A stretch of 64,000 nucleotides of DNA from Paraburkholderia caledonica NBRC 102488 (GCF_000685095.1 NZ_BAYE01000008.1:1-64000); one strand, 5' to 3'. Shown: positions 6,763 through 16,555, counted from the stretch's first letter. The notes: generated by a model not told the origin, from the sequence alone. Program-made: numbers and translations.

Positions 6763-9700
6763 TTACTGGATGCGCAACGAAGTCACGCGATCGCTCTTGC
6801 CGCCTTCGAACGCCTTCGCGTCCGGTTGATACATGCGGAAATAGCGCGCGGGCGGCAATGCGAATGTGCCCGGCAATGCGAAGCGCACCAGTTGCCGCAA
6901 CGCGACTGGCCGATCGAGCAACGGCACCGGCTGGTGATACGAGAGCTCACCCATTTCATACGATGCAGCACGCGCGAACGGTTGCGGGCCGCTCTCGCCT
7001 TCCTTCTCGCCAGGCAAGCCCTCGATCGACACGCCCCAACTCGTCGCTTCGACGCTCGCGCCCGGCGGCAGCGGCACATCGAGCAGGCCGTAGTGATACG
7101 CGTTGCCCGAGCGCGGCGTGAGCGTGACTTCGTCGACGTACAGTGCATTGCTGTCGATCGCGTCGCCCGATTTCACGAGACGCGCTGTGAACGCGGAGCG
7201 CCCCACATTGCTCTCGCCTGCGCCCTGCTTTTTAGGAGCGGGTTTTACCTCGACCGGTTCGAGCTTGTACAAGCGGCGGGCGACGCCGATGTTCAAGCGG
7301 CTGTCTTCGCTCGTATGACTGCGGAACGAGACGATTGCGCTGACGTCCGTGCGTGCGACTCCTGCGTCGAGTGTGGACGGCACACCAGCAGCGGTCCATT
7401 TCCAGAGTGTTGTGCCGGTCGGCGTTGCGGCGCGCGTCCAGCCCGGGCCTTGCAGCGACGGCAACGAACCAGCCGCCACATCGCCGCCGAGCGCCTTGCG
7501 CAGCCATAGCAGCGTCAGTGCGCGGTCGAGCGTCGGGTAATCGGCGCTGCTTCTTGCAAGCAATGCAGATGCATCGACGCTCGCGCCTTCGCCGGACATG
7601 GCAAGCAGGCTTTGCACGAGCGGCGCAGGATCGTTGCTCAACGAGACACGCGCGGCGCTCGATGCAGCATCGAAACCGTCCGGCGTCTGCGCGCCCGTCG
7701 CGCGCGCCATGTTCGCGATCAGCAGCATCGTCATCTCCTTGCCGCGCGGCGAATCGGCCTGTGCAAAGACGATGCTGTCCGACGCGCCATACGTAGCATT
7801 AGCGGCGTTGCGAGCCGGCGCGGCGGCGGTGGCCGCCGCGTCGCTCATCAGGTCGGCGGCCACGCCCGAGACCGGCGTCGCGATCGGCAAGCCCATCTGC
7901 TGCATGAACCACAGCGCCAACGCGCGATGAAGCAGTGGCTCTTTAGCGCCGGCGTCGCGATAAACCTCCATCGCGTGTTGCCAGTTCGCGGCCGGCAGGC
8001 TGATGCCGAGGCTGCGGCTCGCGAGCCAGTCCGCGTAATACGCGTAGGCCGTGATCAGCGCGCTGCCGCCGGTCGTATCGCCCCACCAGCCGAACGTGCC
8101 GCCGACGCCCGCAAGCATAGCCAGACGTTGCCGCTGGTTGCGCAACAGCGCTTCGATTCCTTGCGTCGAACTCGCGTTGTCGCCGCGCCCGATCGCGTCG
8201 TGCGCGAGCGCGAGCGGAATCAAGCGGCTCGATGTCTGTTCGGCGCAGCCATACGGGTAGTTGATCAGGTCGTCGGCCACGCGCAAGAACTGGCTCGCTG
8301 CGCTGCCGACGAAACGCACGCTCACGTCCTGCGCGTCTTGCGGCAGGTTGAGCGGCTTGCCCGAGCCGTCAAGCGCGACAGTGTTCTGATGAACATCGAG
8401 CCAGCCGCTCGCGTCGAGACGAATCGTGGTCTGCAAGCGGTCCACATCCTTGTCGCCCTTGCGCAAGGTCGCGTTGACCACGCCGGCCTTCAGCGCGCCG
8501 CTCGGCAGACGCAGATAATTCGCGCCACGCTTAAGCGTGACCTTCTGATTGAGCGACAGGCCGCCGCCTTCTACCAGCCACTGCGCGTCCATGTCCGCAT
8601 CGGTCTGGTTGAAGGCGATCATGTCGATAGCCGGCTGGTCGTTGATGCGGAAATGCGACGGCCCGCTCCACTTCAGATACAGCGCCTTGTCGGAGCGCAC
8701 GTATGCGGTGCGCTGGCCGACCATGCCATCGGGCGCGGCCGCGCGCACGGTGATGCGCCAGCGCGCGAGCGAGTCGGGCATTTTGAACGTCATGGTGGCG
8801 TGACCATTGGCGTCGGTTTTCAGATTGCCTTCCCAGGCGGCCGTATCCTGATCGTCACGGCGCGGGCGTTCGAGCACTTTCACGCCGCGCTCGTTGAAAT
8901 TCGCCCGTTGCGGCCCGCCCGGCGCACCCTTGAGCGGCGAACGCGCCAGGTCGTAAGTGATGAACGACAGACTTGACGACGTCCGCACGTTATTACGCCG
9001 CGGGTGATAGAAAAAGTCGACGATGTTCGGCGCAATCTCCGGCTGCAGCACATAGACCATTTCATCGACCACGCTCACCGTCAGATTCGCCGCTTCCGGT
9101 TTGCCGTTCAACGTGCTGTCGAAATTCAGGGTGACGGTATCGCCTGGACCGTACACAGGCTTGTCGCTGTTCACGTTCAATTCGATTTGCGGCTGTGCCA
9201 CCACGATGCCCGCGTTCTGGAATGCGTATTCGCCTGCATGCACGTACAGCACTGAGAAGGTCATGTTGGGCGCGAAGTCTTCGCCGACCTTGATACGCGC
9301 CTTCCATTGAGACGGCGTCACGCGCTGCAGTTGCAACCAGTCGCCGCCCGTGCTCAACAGCGCGCGTCGTTCGACGTTGTCGCGTTCGAGCGTCAGCAAC
9401 GCATCGTCGACGGGCAGCGGGAATGTGATCAGCGCTTCCGCCGTGTCGCCAATCTTGTACCGGTCGCGATCGAACACGATCTCGACGCTACCTGGAATCG
9501 CCTTCAGGCCGTCGCCCGCGACCCAATGGCTAACGGCGGCGAGCAGGTTGCCCGCGTCGTCCTTGACCGACAACATGTACGAACCCGGCTGATCGAATGG
9601 CACCGCGAACGACAGCTTGCCGCCAGCGCCGTTCGGCGCGCTTTTCAACGCGCCTTCGGCTTGCGTCTGCGATTCGAGGCGCGTCCATTCCCATTTCGCC

Positions 9701-11571
9701 GGCACATGCGCGGCCGGGTCGACCGCGGCCAGCGCCTGCAAGTCGAAGCTCACCGATTCCTTCGGCTGCGAAAACGACTTCGACGTAGTCAACCGGTACG
9801 GCGTCGCGCCGCGCGCGATCAAGACTTCGCGCGTCACTCGCACCTTGTATGCGGCGCGGTCTTGCGCGAACAGCGTCAGCGCATACCGGCTCGGTTCGGT
9901 CGCTGCGGGCAGCGTCAGGCTCGCGTTGCCTTCGCTATCCGTCTTGAGTTCCTGCTGTTCGAGCTTGACCGGGAAGAGTCCCGCATAGTGCAGTTCACCA
10001 TCGACAATCGTCACTTTCTGCGCGCGCAGCGTGACTGAGATCTTGCTGTCGCGCACCGGCTTGCCGTCCGGATAGCGCAGCTGGATCTTGCCCTTCAACG
10101 GCTCGCCGGTCGCGTAGTCGGCTTTGTCCATTGAAAGATTGACGTCGAAGTGCGGCTTCACATATTCAGCAACGCGAAACGCGCTGCCATACACATCGCC
10201 GTTGTAGTCGAACCGCAGCGTATAGCCGCCAGCGCTTGCGTCTGCGGGCAGCGAAAACGACGTGTCCGCGCCGGTATCCGAAGCGAAATGCGTCTTCGCC
10301 GTTGCAACCGGCGAGCCGTTCGGGTCGAGCACTTCGAGCTTGATGTCGGCCTCGGCAGGCGCCGACGATTGAGTCGCGTTCTGAAACGTTCGACCAATAA
10401 ATTTCACATGGACCGGATCGCCTGGCCGGTACATCGGCCGATCCGTAACGGCGTAGATTTTGGTGTTGTAGATCTCGCTGTCGTAATAGAAATTCTCCGA
10501 GACGAACACGCCGCCCTGCGGATCGACACCGAGTACATAGCTGCGCTCCGGGCTCACGTGTTGCAGCACGAGCGCGCCGTCGTTGCCCGTCGTGCCGCTT
10601 TGCAACACACCTACGCCGTCGGTCCAGTTCACTTGCGTGTTAGCGACCGGCTTGCCGCTATCGCGCCGCGTGGTCCACACCAGCATTCCGCTCGATGCCG
10701 CTTTCACGACCGCCACTGTATCCGACACGAACAGCAACGTATGAGCGCGATAGTTGCCGATCACCGACTCGACGATATAGAGGCCCGGCGGCAGCTTGCC
10801 GACCGGAATCATTACGTTACCGGAGCTCGTCTCGATAAAGTTACTGCTGCTGCCCGCGAGGTTCACGCCCTTGGGCGGCTCGATCACTTTCGCGTCCCAG
10901 ATCGGATAGCGAAAACGCGCGACCATGTCATAGCCTTTCAGCGGGGCGAACTGCGAGTTCTGCTCGAACTGCGTCTGCTTGCCGGTCTGTTCGCCGAGCT
11001 TGAATTGCGGCGCGGCTTGGGTTGCCTTGCTGCGGGTGGCGAACGAGAGCACACGCTGCCATGCGCGGCGCGCCTCGGTGAACCAGCGGTCCCACAGATA
11101 AGCCAGCGTGTTCGCGAGGCCTTCGCCCTGATAATTCGGCGCGACATTCAGCCGATGCAGATTCTTTTGCGCCTTCAGAAACTCGAGCGGCTTTGGCACC
11201 CGATACACGACGATGTCCGCACCGCCGTATGCCTGCAATGCGTCCTTGAAATCGCGGCCGGGCGCCTCAAGCCGGACCTGCGCAAGCTGATTGCTGCCGA
11301 AGCTCGCATCCGAGAGGAGAAAGAAGGGTTGACCGTCCACTTTCTGCGAGGCGAAGTTGCTCGACGGCGCTGGATTGAGCGTCGGATTCGCGGCGATGCT
11401 GGCATCTGCCGATGCCGCCGACGCTGCCAACGCGTCGTCGCCCGCGCGCGCGGTGCCGCTTGCGGTGGCCAGCGCAATCGCCACAAACAGCGCGGCCTTG
11501 GCAACGGTCGCGCGACCGCGCATAGGCTTCAGCCATTTGCAAGTCGCGATCACAGAGCTCATTCGGGTCAT
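6763..11571 (-). CDS. yfaS: Bacterial alpha-2-macroglobulin YfaS/MagD type, thioester motif retained
   Basis: A periplasmic protease trap of 1602 residues: signal peptide to about A43 (ALATASGTARA), a long series of macroglobulin beta-domains, a bait-like middle, and a thioester domain. The alpha-2-macroglobulin family signature NYPYGCAEQTSSR is visible with Cys1109 and Gln1112 positioned to form the internal thioester. The start is set by the ATGA overlap with yfaT at 11568-11571; a longer reading to 11649 would overlap yfaT without reason. From memory, the E. coli YfaS and P. aeruginosa MagD branch is described as lacking the reactive Cys, so its presence here is notable. It probably acts with YfaP, YfaQ, YfaT and YfaA as one complex. 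Confidence 0.93.
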   Translation of the reverse strand: MTRMSSVIATCKWLKPMRGRATVAKAALFVAIALATASGTARAGDDALAASAASADASIAANPTLNPAPSSNFASQKVDGQPFFLLSDASFGSNQLAQVRLEAPGRDFKDALQAYGGADIVVYRVPKPLEFLKAQKNLHRLNVAPNYQGEGLANTLAYLWDRWFTEARRAWQRVLSFATRSKATQAAPQFKLGEQTGKQTQFEQNSQFAPLKGYDMVARFRYPIWDAKVIEPPKGVNLAGSSSNFIETSSGNVMIPVGKLPPGLYIVESVIGNYRAHTLLFVSDTVAVVKAASSGMLVWTTRRDSGKPVANTQVNWTDGVGVLQSGTTGNDGALVLQHVSPERSYVLGVDPQGGVFVSENFYYDSEIYNTKIYAVTDRPMYRPGDPVHVKFIGRTFQNATQSSAPAEADIKLEVLDPNGSPVATAKTHFASDTGADTSFSLPADASAGGYTLRFDYNGDVYGSAFRVAEYVKPHFDVNLSMDKADYATGEPLKGKIQLRYPDGKPVRDSKISVTLRAQKVTIVDGELHYAGLFPVKLEQQELKTDSEGNASLTLPAATEPSRYALTLFAQDRAAYKVRVTREVLIARGATPYRLTTSKSFSQPKESVSFDLQALAAVDPAAHVPAKWEWTRLESQTQAEGALKSAPNGAGGKLSFAVPFDQPGSYMLSVKDDAGNLLAAVSHWVAGDGLKAIPGSVEIVFDRDRYKIGDTAEALITFPLPVDDALLTLERDNVERRALLSTGGDWLQLQRVTPSQWKARIKVGEDFAPNMTFSVLYVHAGEYAFQNAGIVVAQPQIELNVNSDKPVYGPGDTVTLNFDSTLNGKPEAANLTVSVVDEMVYVLQPEIAPNIVDFFYHPRRNNVRTSSSLSFITYDLARSPLKGAPGGPQRANFNERGVKVLERPRRDDQDTAAWEGNLKTDANGHATMTFKMPDSLARWRITVRAAAPDGMVGQRTAYVRSDKALYLKWSGPSHFRINDQPAIDMIAFNQTDADMDAQWLVEGGGLSLNQKVTLKRGANYLRLPSGALKAGVVNATLRKGDKDVDRLQTTIRLDASGWLDVHQNTVALDGSGKPLNLPQDAQDVSVRFVGSAASQFLRVADDLINYPYGCAEQTSSRLIPLALAHDAIGRGDNASSTQGIEALLRNQRQRLAMLAGVGGTFGWWGDTTGGSALITAYAYYADWLASRSLGISLPAANWQHAMEVYRDAGAKEPLLHRALALWFMQQMGLPIATPVSGVAADLMSDAAATAAAPARNAANATYGASDSIVFAQADSPRGKEMTMLLIANMARATGAQTPDGFDAASSAARVSLSNDPAPLVQSLLAMSGEGASVDASALLARSSADYPTLDRALTLLWLRKALGGDVAAGSLPSLQGPGWTRAATPTGTTLWKWTAAGVPSTLDAGVARTDVSAIVSFRSHTSEDSRLNIGVARRLYKLEPVEVKPAPKKQGAGESNVGRSAFTARLVKSGDAIDSNALYVDEVTLTPRSGNAYHYGLLDVPLPPGASVEATSWGVSIEGLPGEKEGESGPQPFARAASYEMGELSYHQPVPLLDRPVALRQLVRFALPGTFALPPARYFRMYQPDAKAFEGGKSDRVTSLRIQ

Positions 11572-12314
11572 GGTGTCAAAAAGTCCAAACGAAACACGCC
11601 GACAAAATTCGGATTGCCGTCGAGCGGCTGCCAGCGGGAATCTTTCCATTGCATCAGGTCGGAAACGGCGACCGCGCGCAGACCGGTATCGGTCGGCGTG
11701 ACGGTGCCTGTGTGATAAGCGATGTAGCGATCGAGCCAGATCATCAGATGCTGGTCGTCGCCCTGGTCGAAGAACAGCAGGTCGCCGGGCAGTGCCTGGT
11801 TGACGTCTTTCGAAACGAAGCGGCTATTGCGTTGAATCAGCGCGATGGCCGACGCGTATGCGCCAGTGGAACCGTCGAGTTGCGTCCAGCGATTCGCGAT
11901 CATGCGCTGCGCCGCGGACAACTGCAGTTCGGGCGGCAGGCTGCTCGTGTCGGCAAGGCCGGTCATGCCGTTGGCGTGCAGCCATTTGCTGTCGTGTGCT
12001 CGCAGCGTCTCGCCGACGGCAAAGCGCACTAGCCCCGCACAATCGCGTTGCGTCCAACGCGGCGTTGGCCCGCGGCGCATCTGCTGGTCGACGATGCGGG
12101 TGAACCACGCGCGAAACACAGCCGATTGCTGCGCGGTGAGCGCGTCGGCCTCGGGACCGGTAGCGCCTGGACTCAGCGCGTGGGCATAAGGCGCGACGCT
12201 CGCTGCTGCAAACGTCGCGGTCATGCGCAACAGCCATGCACGGCGTGAAGCCGCCACGACGCGTGAAGTCGCCGCAACGCTTGAAGTCGCGCCGGCTAAG
12301 CGAAGGCGACGCAT
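11568..12314 (-). CDS. yfaT: YfaT (DUF1175), NlpC/P60-like cysteine hydrolase
   Basis: A 248-residue exported protein with a long basic N terminus and a hydrophobic signal (about 26-46, ending AHA). DUF1175 has no assigned function, but the motif order matches NlpC/P60 peptidases: D91-C92-A-G-L-V-R (compare DCSGLV), G177-D-L-L-F-F (compare GDLVFF), H189 in QHLMIWL (compare HVGIYL) and H201 in YIAYHTG. This would give a Cys92-His189-His201 triad able to cut peptidoglycan stem peptides; that is inference. Its ATG overlaps the TAA of yfaA by one base, and its TGA overlaps the yfaS start, so the three genes are translationally coupled. Confidence 0.85.
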   Translation of the reverse strand: MRRLRLAGATSSVAATSRVVAASRRAWLLRMTATFAAASVAPYAHALSPGATGPEADALTAQQSAVFRAWFTRIVDQQMRRGPTPRWTQRDCAGLVRFAVGETLRAHDSKWLHANGMTGLADTSSLPPELQLSAAQRMIANRWTQLDGSTGAYASAIALIQRNSRFVSKDVNQALPGDLLFFDQGDDQHLMIWLDRYIAYHTGTVTPTDTGLRAVAVSDLMQWKDSRWQPLDGNPNFVGVFRLDFLTP

Positions 12315-14107
12315 TAATCGCCCTCTGTGCCAGGCTGATCTGCGGATGCTTGCGGCGAGTCGTTAGCCGAACCCGCATCGCCTTTCGCGCGATCGAACCA
12401 CCACTCCACCGGTACCCAGCCGGTCGAGCCTGGCAAGGTTTGCGGCAGCGTCAGCGAAACCGGTGGATAGTGTGCGAGCGCGCGCAGCTTTGGCGTGAGA
12501 TGCGTACGCGAGGCGTTGCGGAACACAGCCTCCTGATCGGCGGGCAGTGCGGCGCCAGCTTCGCGTTCGATCAGTGCTGCAGCGGACGAAGGCGTCAGCG
12601 TCAGAATGGTGCGCGGCAAACGCTCAGGAGCAAGCGTGTCTGCAAGCGCTGGGTAACGCTTGTCGAGCACTGCCAGCGTGTCGTCGACGAGACGTGAGTC
12701 GGGCGAGAAGATCAGATAGCCGTGCGCGAGCGCAAGCGTCACCGGGAAATAGCGCTCGGCCGATAGCTGCGACGCGAACGACGCTCTACTGCTCGACGCC
12801 GTGCCCGAACGCGCGCTGACCGGCCGCTGCCAGACGGTGACGTCTGCACCCAGGTCGCGCCTCGTGACCGGCAGACGGCGATAGCCGGCGTCGTTGCCGT
12901 CCGTCTTTGCGGCCTTTGCCTCATACGCACCAATCACGTCACCGAATGTTTTGTCGAGGGCGGTCTTTAGCGCAATGAGCGAGGCCGCGTCCTGTGTCTT
13001 GTCCTGCGTTTTAACTTGAGCGATGAAAACCGGCGCGACCAGCGTGGATTTCGCATACCAGCACACCGCTGCGGGCCCCGTCAGACGATCGCCGATTGCC
13101 CCAGCGGCGTCCGCCCCATTGGCCACCTTGCCAAGCAGTGCCGATGCCTCCTTCCAATCCGCGGGCAGGCTCGCGCACGCTGCGGCGTTCGCCGGCAATG
13201 CGTGCCACAAGGCCGCGCTGTTCCACTGCTGCGGCAGTTTGCCCGGCTCGATCAAGGCCGAGGTCCGCCAGGTCGCAGGCGCGCTGCCATTCGGCGAGAA
13301 GTCGAACCGCAGCGCGTCGATGCCCGAAAAGAACGCCTGATAACCGAACGACAGGTAATTCGCCGACACCACCAGACGATGCCCCTTCGGCGCGTCTCCC
13401 GAAGCATCCAGTTGATATGCGCGTGCGGCGGCGTCGCGACCGGACGACAGCATGTCGGACACAGCGTCGGCGCGTTCGCCCAACAGGCCGCCCTTTTCGT
13501 CGAGCAGAACGCCGGGCGCGGACAGCACGACGAGGCGATCGTCTTTCGTCGCGAACAGCAGCGTTCGGCCAACTGCGAGCTTCAACGCATAGACCGGTAC
13601 ATCGCCGGAGAGCCTGGCGACCTGACTCAGTTGTGTGTCGCTTGCGGCGACGTTGCCCAAGCCCTGCAACAGCTTCGCAAGACCATTGCGGCGCATCGAC
13701 ATGATCCAATAGCCGAGGCGGCCATCCGGCGAACGCCAGAGCAACACGTGCGCGGGTTCGTCGAACACGCGGCGGATCAATTCATCGCGCCAGTCAAGCT
13801 GATGTTCGAACGCGAGACGCCGCAATGCACCTTCAGCGGAAAGGCGCGTATTCGCCGATTCGTAGTAGTCGACGAAGTCTTGCGTGAGCACGTCGTGAAG
13901 CAGCGGCACGCGCAACATGTCGCGCGGTAAACTCGCCAGCGCTTCGCTGTCGATCACCGCGTCGGGATGATGAATGTCCAGAACCACTTCGCCCGCGTTA
14001 GTCGCCTTGCGATGTGCGAACGGACGCCACACGGCCTGAATGACGATGCCGGCCACGATCAGAAGCGCGGCCACGAGAATTGCAATCTTTTTACGCGACA
14101 TCTTCAT
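12314..14107 (-). CDS. yfaA: YfaA (DUF2138), membrane-anchored first gene of the yfa operon
   Basis: A 597-residue protein with one N-terminal transmembrane helix (IAILVAALLIVAGIVIQAVW, about 8-27) and a large periplasmic domain of the DUF2138 family. Recognisable stretches are LASLPRDMLRVPLL, a pair of lipid/interaction-like beta-rich halves, and the C-terminal GWVPVEWWFDRAK. No catalytic motif is visible. It is the promoter-proximal gene of the six-gene operon and probably anchors the complex to the inner membrane. Two in-frame ATGs (14107 and 14101) are possible starts; the first is used here. The gene order A-T-S-Q-P equals the E. coli yfa cluster, which makes the family assignment firm. 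Confidence 0.85.
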   Translation of the reverse strand: MKMSRKKIAILVAALLIVAGIVIQAVWRPFAHRKATNAGEVVLDIHHPDAVIDSEALASLPRDMLRVPLLHDVLTQDFVDYYESANTRLSAEGALRRLAFEHQLDWRDELIRRVFDEPAHVLLWRSPDGRLGYWIMSMRRNGLAKLLQGLGNVAASDTQLSQVARLSGDVPVYALKLAVGRTLLFATKDDRLVVLSAPGVLLDEKGGLLGERADAVSDMLSSGRDAAARAYQLDASGDAPKGHRLVVSANYLSFGYQAFFSGIDALRFDFSPNGSAPATWRTSALIEPGKLPQQWNSAALWHALPANAAACASLPADWKEASALLGKVANGADAAGAIGDRLTGPAAVCWYAKSTLVAPVFIAQVKTQDKTQDAASLIALKTALDKTFGDVIGAYEAKAAKTDGNDAGYRRLPVTRRDLGADVTVWQRPVSARSGTASSSRASFASQLSAERYFPVTLALAHGYLIFSPDSRLVDDTLAVLDKRYPALADTLAPERLPRTILTLTPSSAAALIEREAGAALPADQEAVFRNASRTHLTPKLRALAHYPPVSLTLPQTLPGSTGWVPVEWWFDRAKGDAGSANDSPQASADQPGTEGD

Positions 14108-14640
14108 CTGAGTTTTTCTGGTTCGATGCGACGATATTAACTTTGATGCCGGCCGGATTAAGTCGCCGTGACCGATCGCTGAAGGCAGCGATGATAACCG
14201 ATATTTTTAACAGCAAACCACTCGGCATTGCATTTAACAATCAGAGAGGTTTCACGCGTTCGGTGACAAGAGTTTGCACTTGATTAATGCGTCGGAAAAG
14301 GTTAGAGATTTTTTCCGCAGTCACCGCGGTTAAAAGGTCGTTCGTTCAGGCGCTATACCGCTAAGCGCCTGTGTGTGCGGGCTGCCGCTTAACTACATGG
14401 CACGTGCAAGCCAATTGCGAGCGGCGCCCCGATCATCTCATGCAGGTAGGCAACAATGCATTATGCGCATAAACGACCGTGATCCTGCGAAGTCGCCGGT
14501 TAATGCGGGACTTGCTCCTACACATTCAGAGAAATATTACTTTGATTCCCACACTGAAACCTTCGGCCGACCGGGCTTTTCATCGCGTGCGGGTTGAGGT
14601 TTCAGCCATATATAATGGTTGACACCTTGGGTTCGCGAAA
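14108..14640. other. AT-richer intergenic region upstream of the yfa operon
   Basis: These 533 bp are clearly AT-richer than their surroundings and contain no convincing gene on either strand. They must hold the yfaA promoter (minus strand). A TATAAT at 14611-14616 and a TTGACA at 14619-14624 are both on the plus strand but in the wrong order and spacing for one promoter. The richness in A/T tracts suggests a regulated or nucleoid-protein-bound region. Confidence 0.5.
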
Positions 14641-15483
14641 TTACTCAATCCCCGCTGTCGCTCGCATCGTCAAATAGCCTTCATGATCTTTTGCCCATAA
14701 ATCGATGGTTTTTCCATCCGCCGAGGGCGCGCCGCACACCATGAAAGCCTGGCCTGAAAACGTCGGTCGAAGCGCCTTGAACGCAAAGCTCTGCAGCGTT
14801 GCGTCGGGTTGCTGGCGGCGAACGAGATCGACCAGCAGCGTGGCAATCAACGGCCCGTGGACCACGAGGCCAGGATAAGCCTCGACTTGCGTCGCATAGG
14901 GATAGTCGTAGTGAATGCGATGGCTGTTGAAGGTGAGCGCCGAATAGCGAAACAGCATGACGGGATCGGCCTCGATAACGCGGCTCCAACGTTCGCCCTG
15001 CGGCGCGAGTTGCGGCTGCTGAGGCCGCGCGTCTGCTAGCGGTGCGTCGCGGTAGACGATGTCGTGCTCTTCTTCGAGCTTCAGTTCGCCGCCGGCTTCA
15101 ATCGAGTGCTGCACCGTGACGAACACGAGGCGCCCCGAGCGGCCTGTCTTGTCTTCAATGTTCGCAATGGTCGATGTTTGCGTGGCGCGCTCACCCACTT
15201 TTAGCGGCGCATGAAAAGTGATGCGCCCGCCGGCCCACATGCGGCGCGGCAGCGGCACCGGCGGCAGGAAATCGCCACGTTTCGGATGACCGTCCGGGCC
15301 AGTTTCGGACATCGGCGCGATCGGCAAGAAGTAGAGCCAGTGCCAAAGCGGCGGAACGGTGTCGCCGCTTTGCTCGCGATCGAGCGTCGCCGCGAGAGCC
15401 GCGAGCGGAAACGCGGTAATGTGATCTTTGGCGACTCGCTCGGTGCCGAGCCAATCATCGAGTTTCTGGTGGGAATCCGACAT
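14641..15483 (-). CDS. MaoC/HTD2-like acyl-CoA hydratase (mesaconyl- or itaconyl-CoA type)
   Basis: A 280-residue double hot-dog protein of the FAS1-dehydratase/HTD2 group, which hydrates or dehydrates short acyl-CoA thioesters such as mesaconyl-C4-, itaconyl- or 3-methylmalyl-CoA derivatives. The N-terminal half contains PPLWHWLYFLP and MWAGGRITFHAPL, typical of this group. The C-terminal MaoC half has FRYSALTFNSHRIHYD with N186, H188 and H191 in the catalytic hydratase-2 position, then YPGLVVHGP. The start at 15483 is chosen for its CGGAGG site seven bases upstream; an upstream in-frame ATG lacks one. It stands alone and divergent from the oxygenase gene, so the substrate cannot be set from context. 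Confidence 0.8.
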   Translation of the reverse strand: MSDSHQKLDDWLGTERVAKDHITAFPLAALAATLDREQSGDTVPPLWHWLYFLPIAPMSETGPDGHPKRGDFLPPVPLPRRMWAGGRITFHAPLKVGERATQTSTIANIEDKTGRSGRLVFVTVQHSIEAGGELKLEEEHDIVYRDAPLADARPQQPQLAPQGERWSRVIEADPVMLFRYSALTFNSHRIHYDYPYATQVEAYPGLVVHGPLIATLLVDLVRRQQPDATLQSFAFKALRPTFSGQAFMVCGAPSADGKTIDLWAKDHEGYLTMRATAGIE

Positions 15484-15727
15484 GGACAAGCCTCCGGTGG
15501 AGCGACCAGTTGACAGCACCTACTATGAACGACGCGACGCGCTTCGCAAAGGTTATCGTTGGGTGCTGTGACTTTTTCCTGCTCGGACCTCACCGTTTTG
15601 CCGGACACGTCGCCGGTTGATCCGCGCGCCTCCAACCTGGGGAATTGCAGCGCAAGAGTCGGAGTGCGCGGCCTGAAAGACGCGCTTACACTCAATCATC
15701 GTTCGAAAATCGTTGAGGGAGACTCTC

Positions 15728-16555
15728 ATGAATACGGTGGCGAAAGATGCCCGCGCGCAATCGCCGGAACAGGATCGCAAAACTGAATTGAAGCCGTCGC
15801 AGAACCGCACTCATGCGAGTTCACTGACGGCGCGCATCGAGGCCGCTGACTGGTTCAACGTCGAAGAAGAACTGAACGGCTATGCCTGCGCGATGCTGCA
15901 CGGGCTGCTTAATGCGCGCGAATGCGATGCCCTCACTGGGTTGTATCCCCGAGAGGACTTATACCGCAGCCGCGTGGTGATGGCGCGGCATGGCTTCGGC
16001 CGTGGTGAATACAAGTATTTCGCTTATCCGTTGCCGCCGTTGATCGGACAGTTGCGCCGCGAGTTGTATCCGCATCTCGTGCCGGTAGCGAATCGCTGGA
16101 ACGAGGTGATGGGCATCGACATCCGCTATCCGGCCGGACACGCGGAGTTTATCGAGCGCTGCCACGCCGCGGGCCAGACGCGCCCGACACCGCTGATGCT
16201 CCAGTACGTGACCGACGACTACAACTGTCTGCATCAAGATCTCTACGGCGAGCACGTGTTTCCGCTACAGGTCGCAATTTTGCTGTCGGAACCCGGCGAA
16301 GATTTCACCGGCGGCGAATTCGTCATGACCGAGCAGCGTCCGCGGATGCAATCACGCACGGAGGTCGTGCCGCTGCGCAAGGGAGACGCCGTGGTGTTCG
16401 CGGTTCATCAACGGCCGGTGCAAGGCACGCGTGGTGCATATCGCGTGAATCTGCGGCACGGAGTGAGCCGTTTGAGGTCGGGACGAAGGCATACGTTGGG
16501 CGTTATTTTCCATGATGCGATGGCGTCGTCGTCCGAAGGCGTCGTCAACATGTAG
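15728..16555 (+). CDS. Fe(II)/2-oxoglutarate-dependent oxygenase
   Basis: A 275-residue 2-oxoglutarate oxygenase of the COG3826 type (uncharacterised hydroxylases related to prolyl hydroxylase). The iron-binding H169-Q-D171 lies in CLHQDLYGEHVFPLQ on the double-stranded beta-helix. The distal His is most likely H244 (LRHGVS) or H255, with R253/R254 near for the 2-oxoglutarate carboxylate. TGGEFVMTEQRPR is characteristic of the family. The ATG at 15728 has GAGGGAG upstream. Substrate unknown; protein or small-molecule hydroxylation are both possible. Confidence 0.85.
   Translation: MNTVAKDARAQSPEQDRKTELKPSQNRTHASSLTARIEAADWFNVEEELNGYACAMLHGLLNARECDALTGLYPREDLYRSRVVMARHGFGRGEYKYFAYPLPPLIGQLRRELYPHLVPVANRWNEVMGIDIRYPAGHAEFIERCHAAGQTRPTPLMLQYVTDDYNCLHQDLYGEHVFPLQVAILLSEPGEDFTGGEFVMTEQRPRMQSRTEVVPLRKGDAVVFAVHQRPVQGTRGAYRVNLRHGVSRLRSGRRHTLGVIFHDAMASSSEGVVNM

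Noticed and set aside
10150..11715. Long plus-strand frame (521 codons) opposite yfaS
   Set aside because: It is the mirror of a GC-rich coding strand: rich in Arg/His/Ala, no motif or ribosome site, and yfaS is certain by homology.
14397..14420. Sigma-54-like TGGCAC...TTGC in the yfa upstream gap
   Set aside because: The spacing between the GG and GC elements does not fit -24/-12, and it points away from yfaA.
14594..14624. TATAAT and TTGACA near 14.6 kb
   Set aside because: The order is reversed for a plus-strand promoter and there is no gene in the direction to transcribe.
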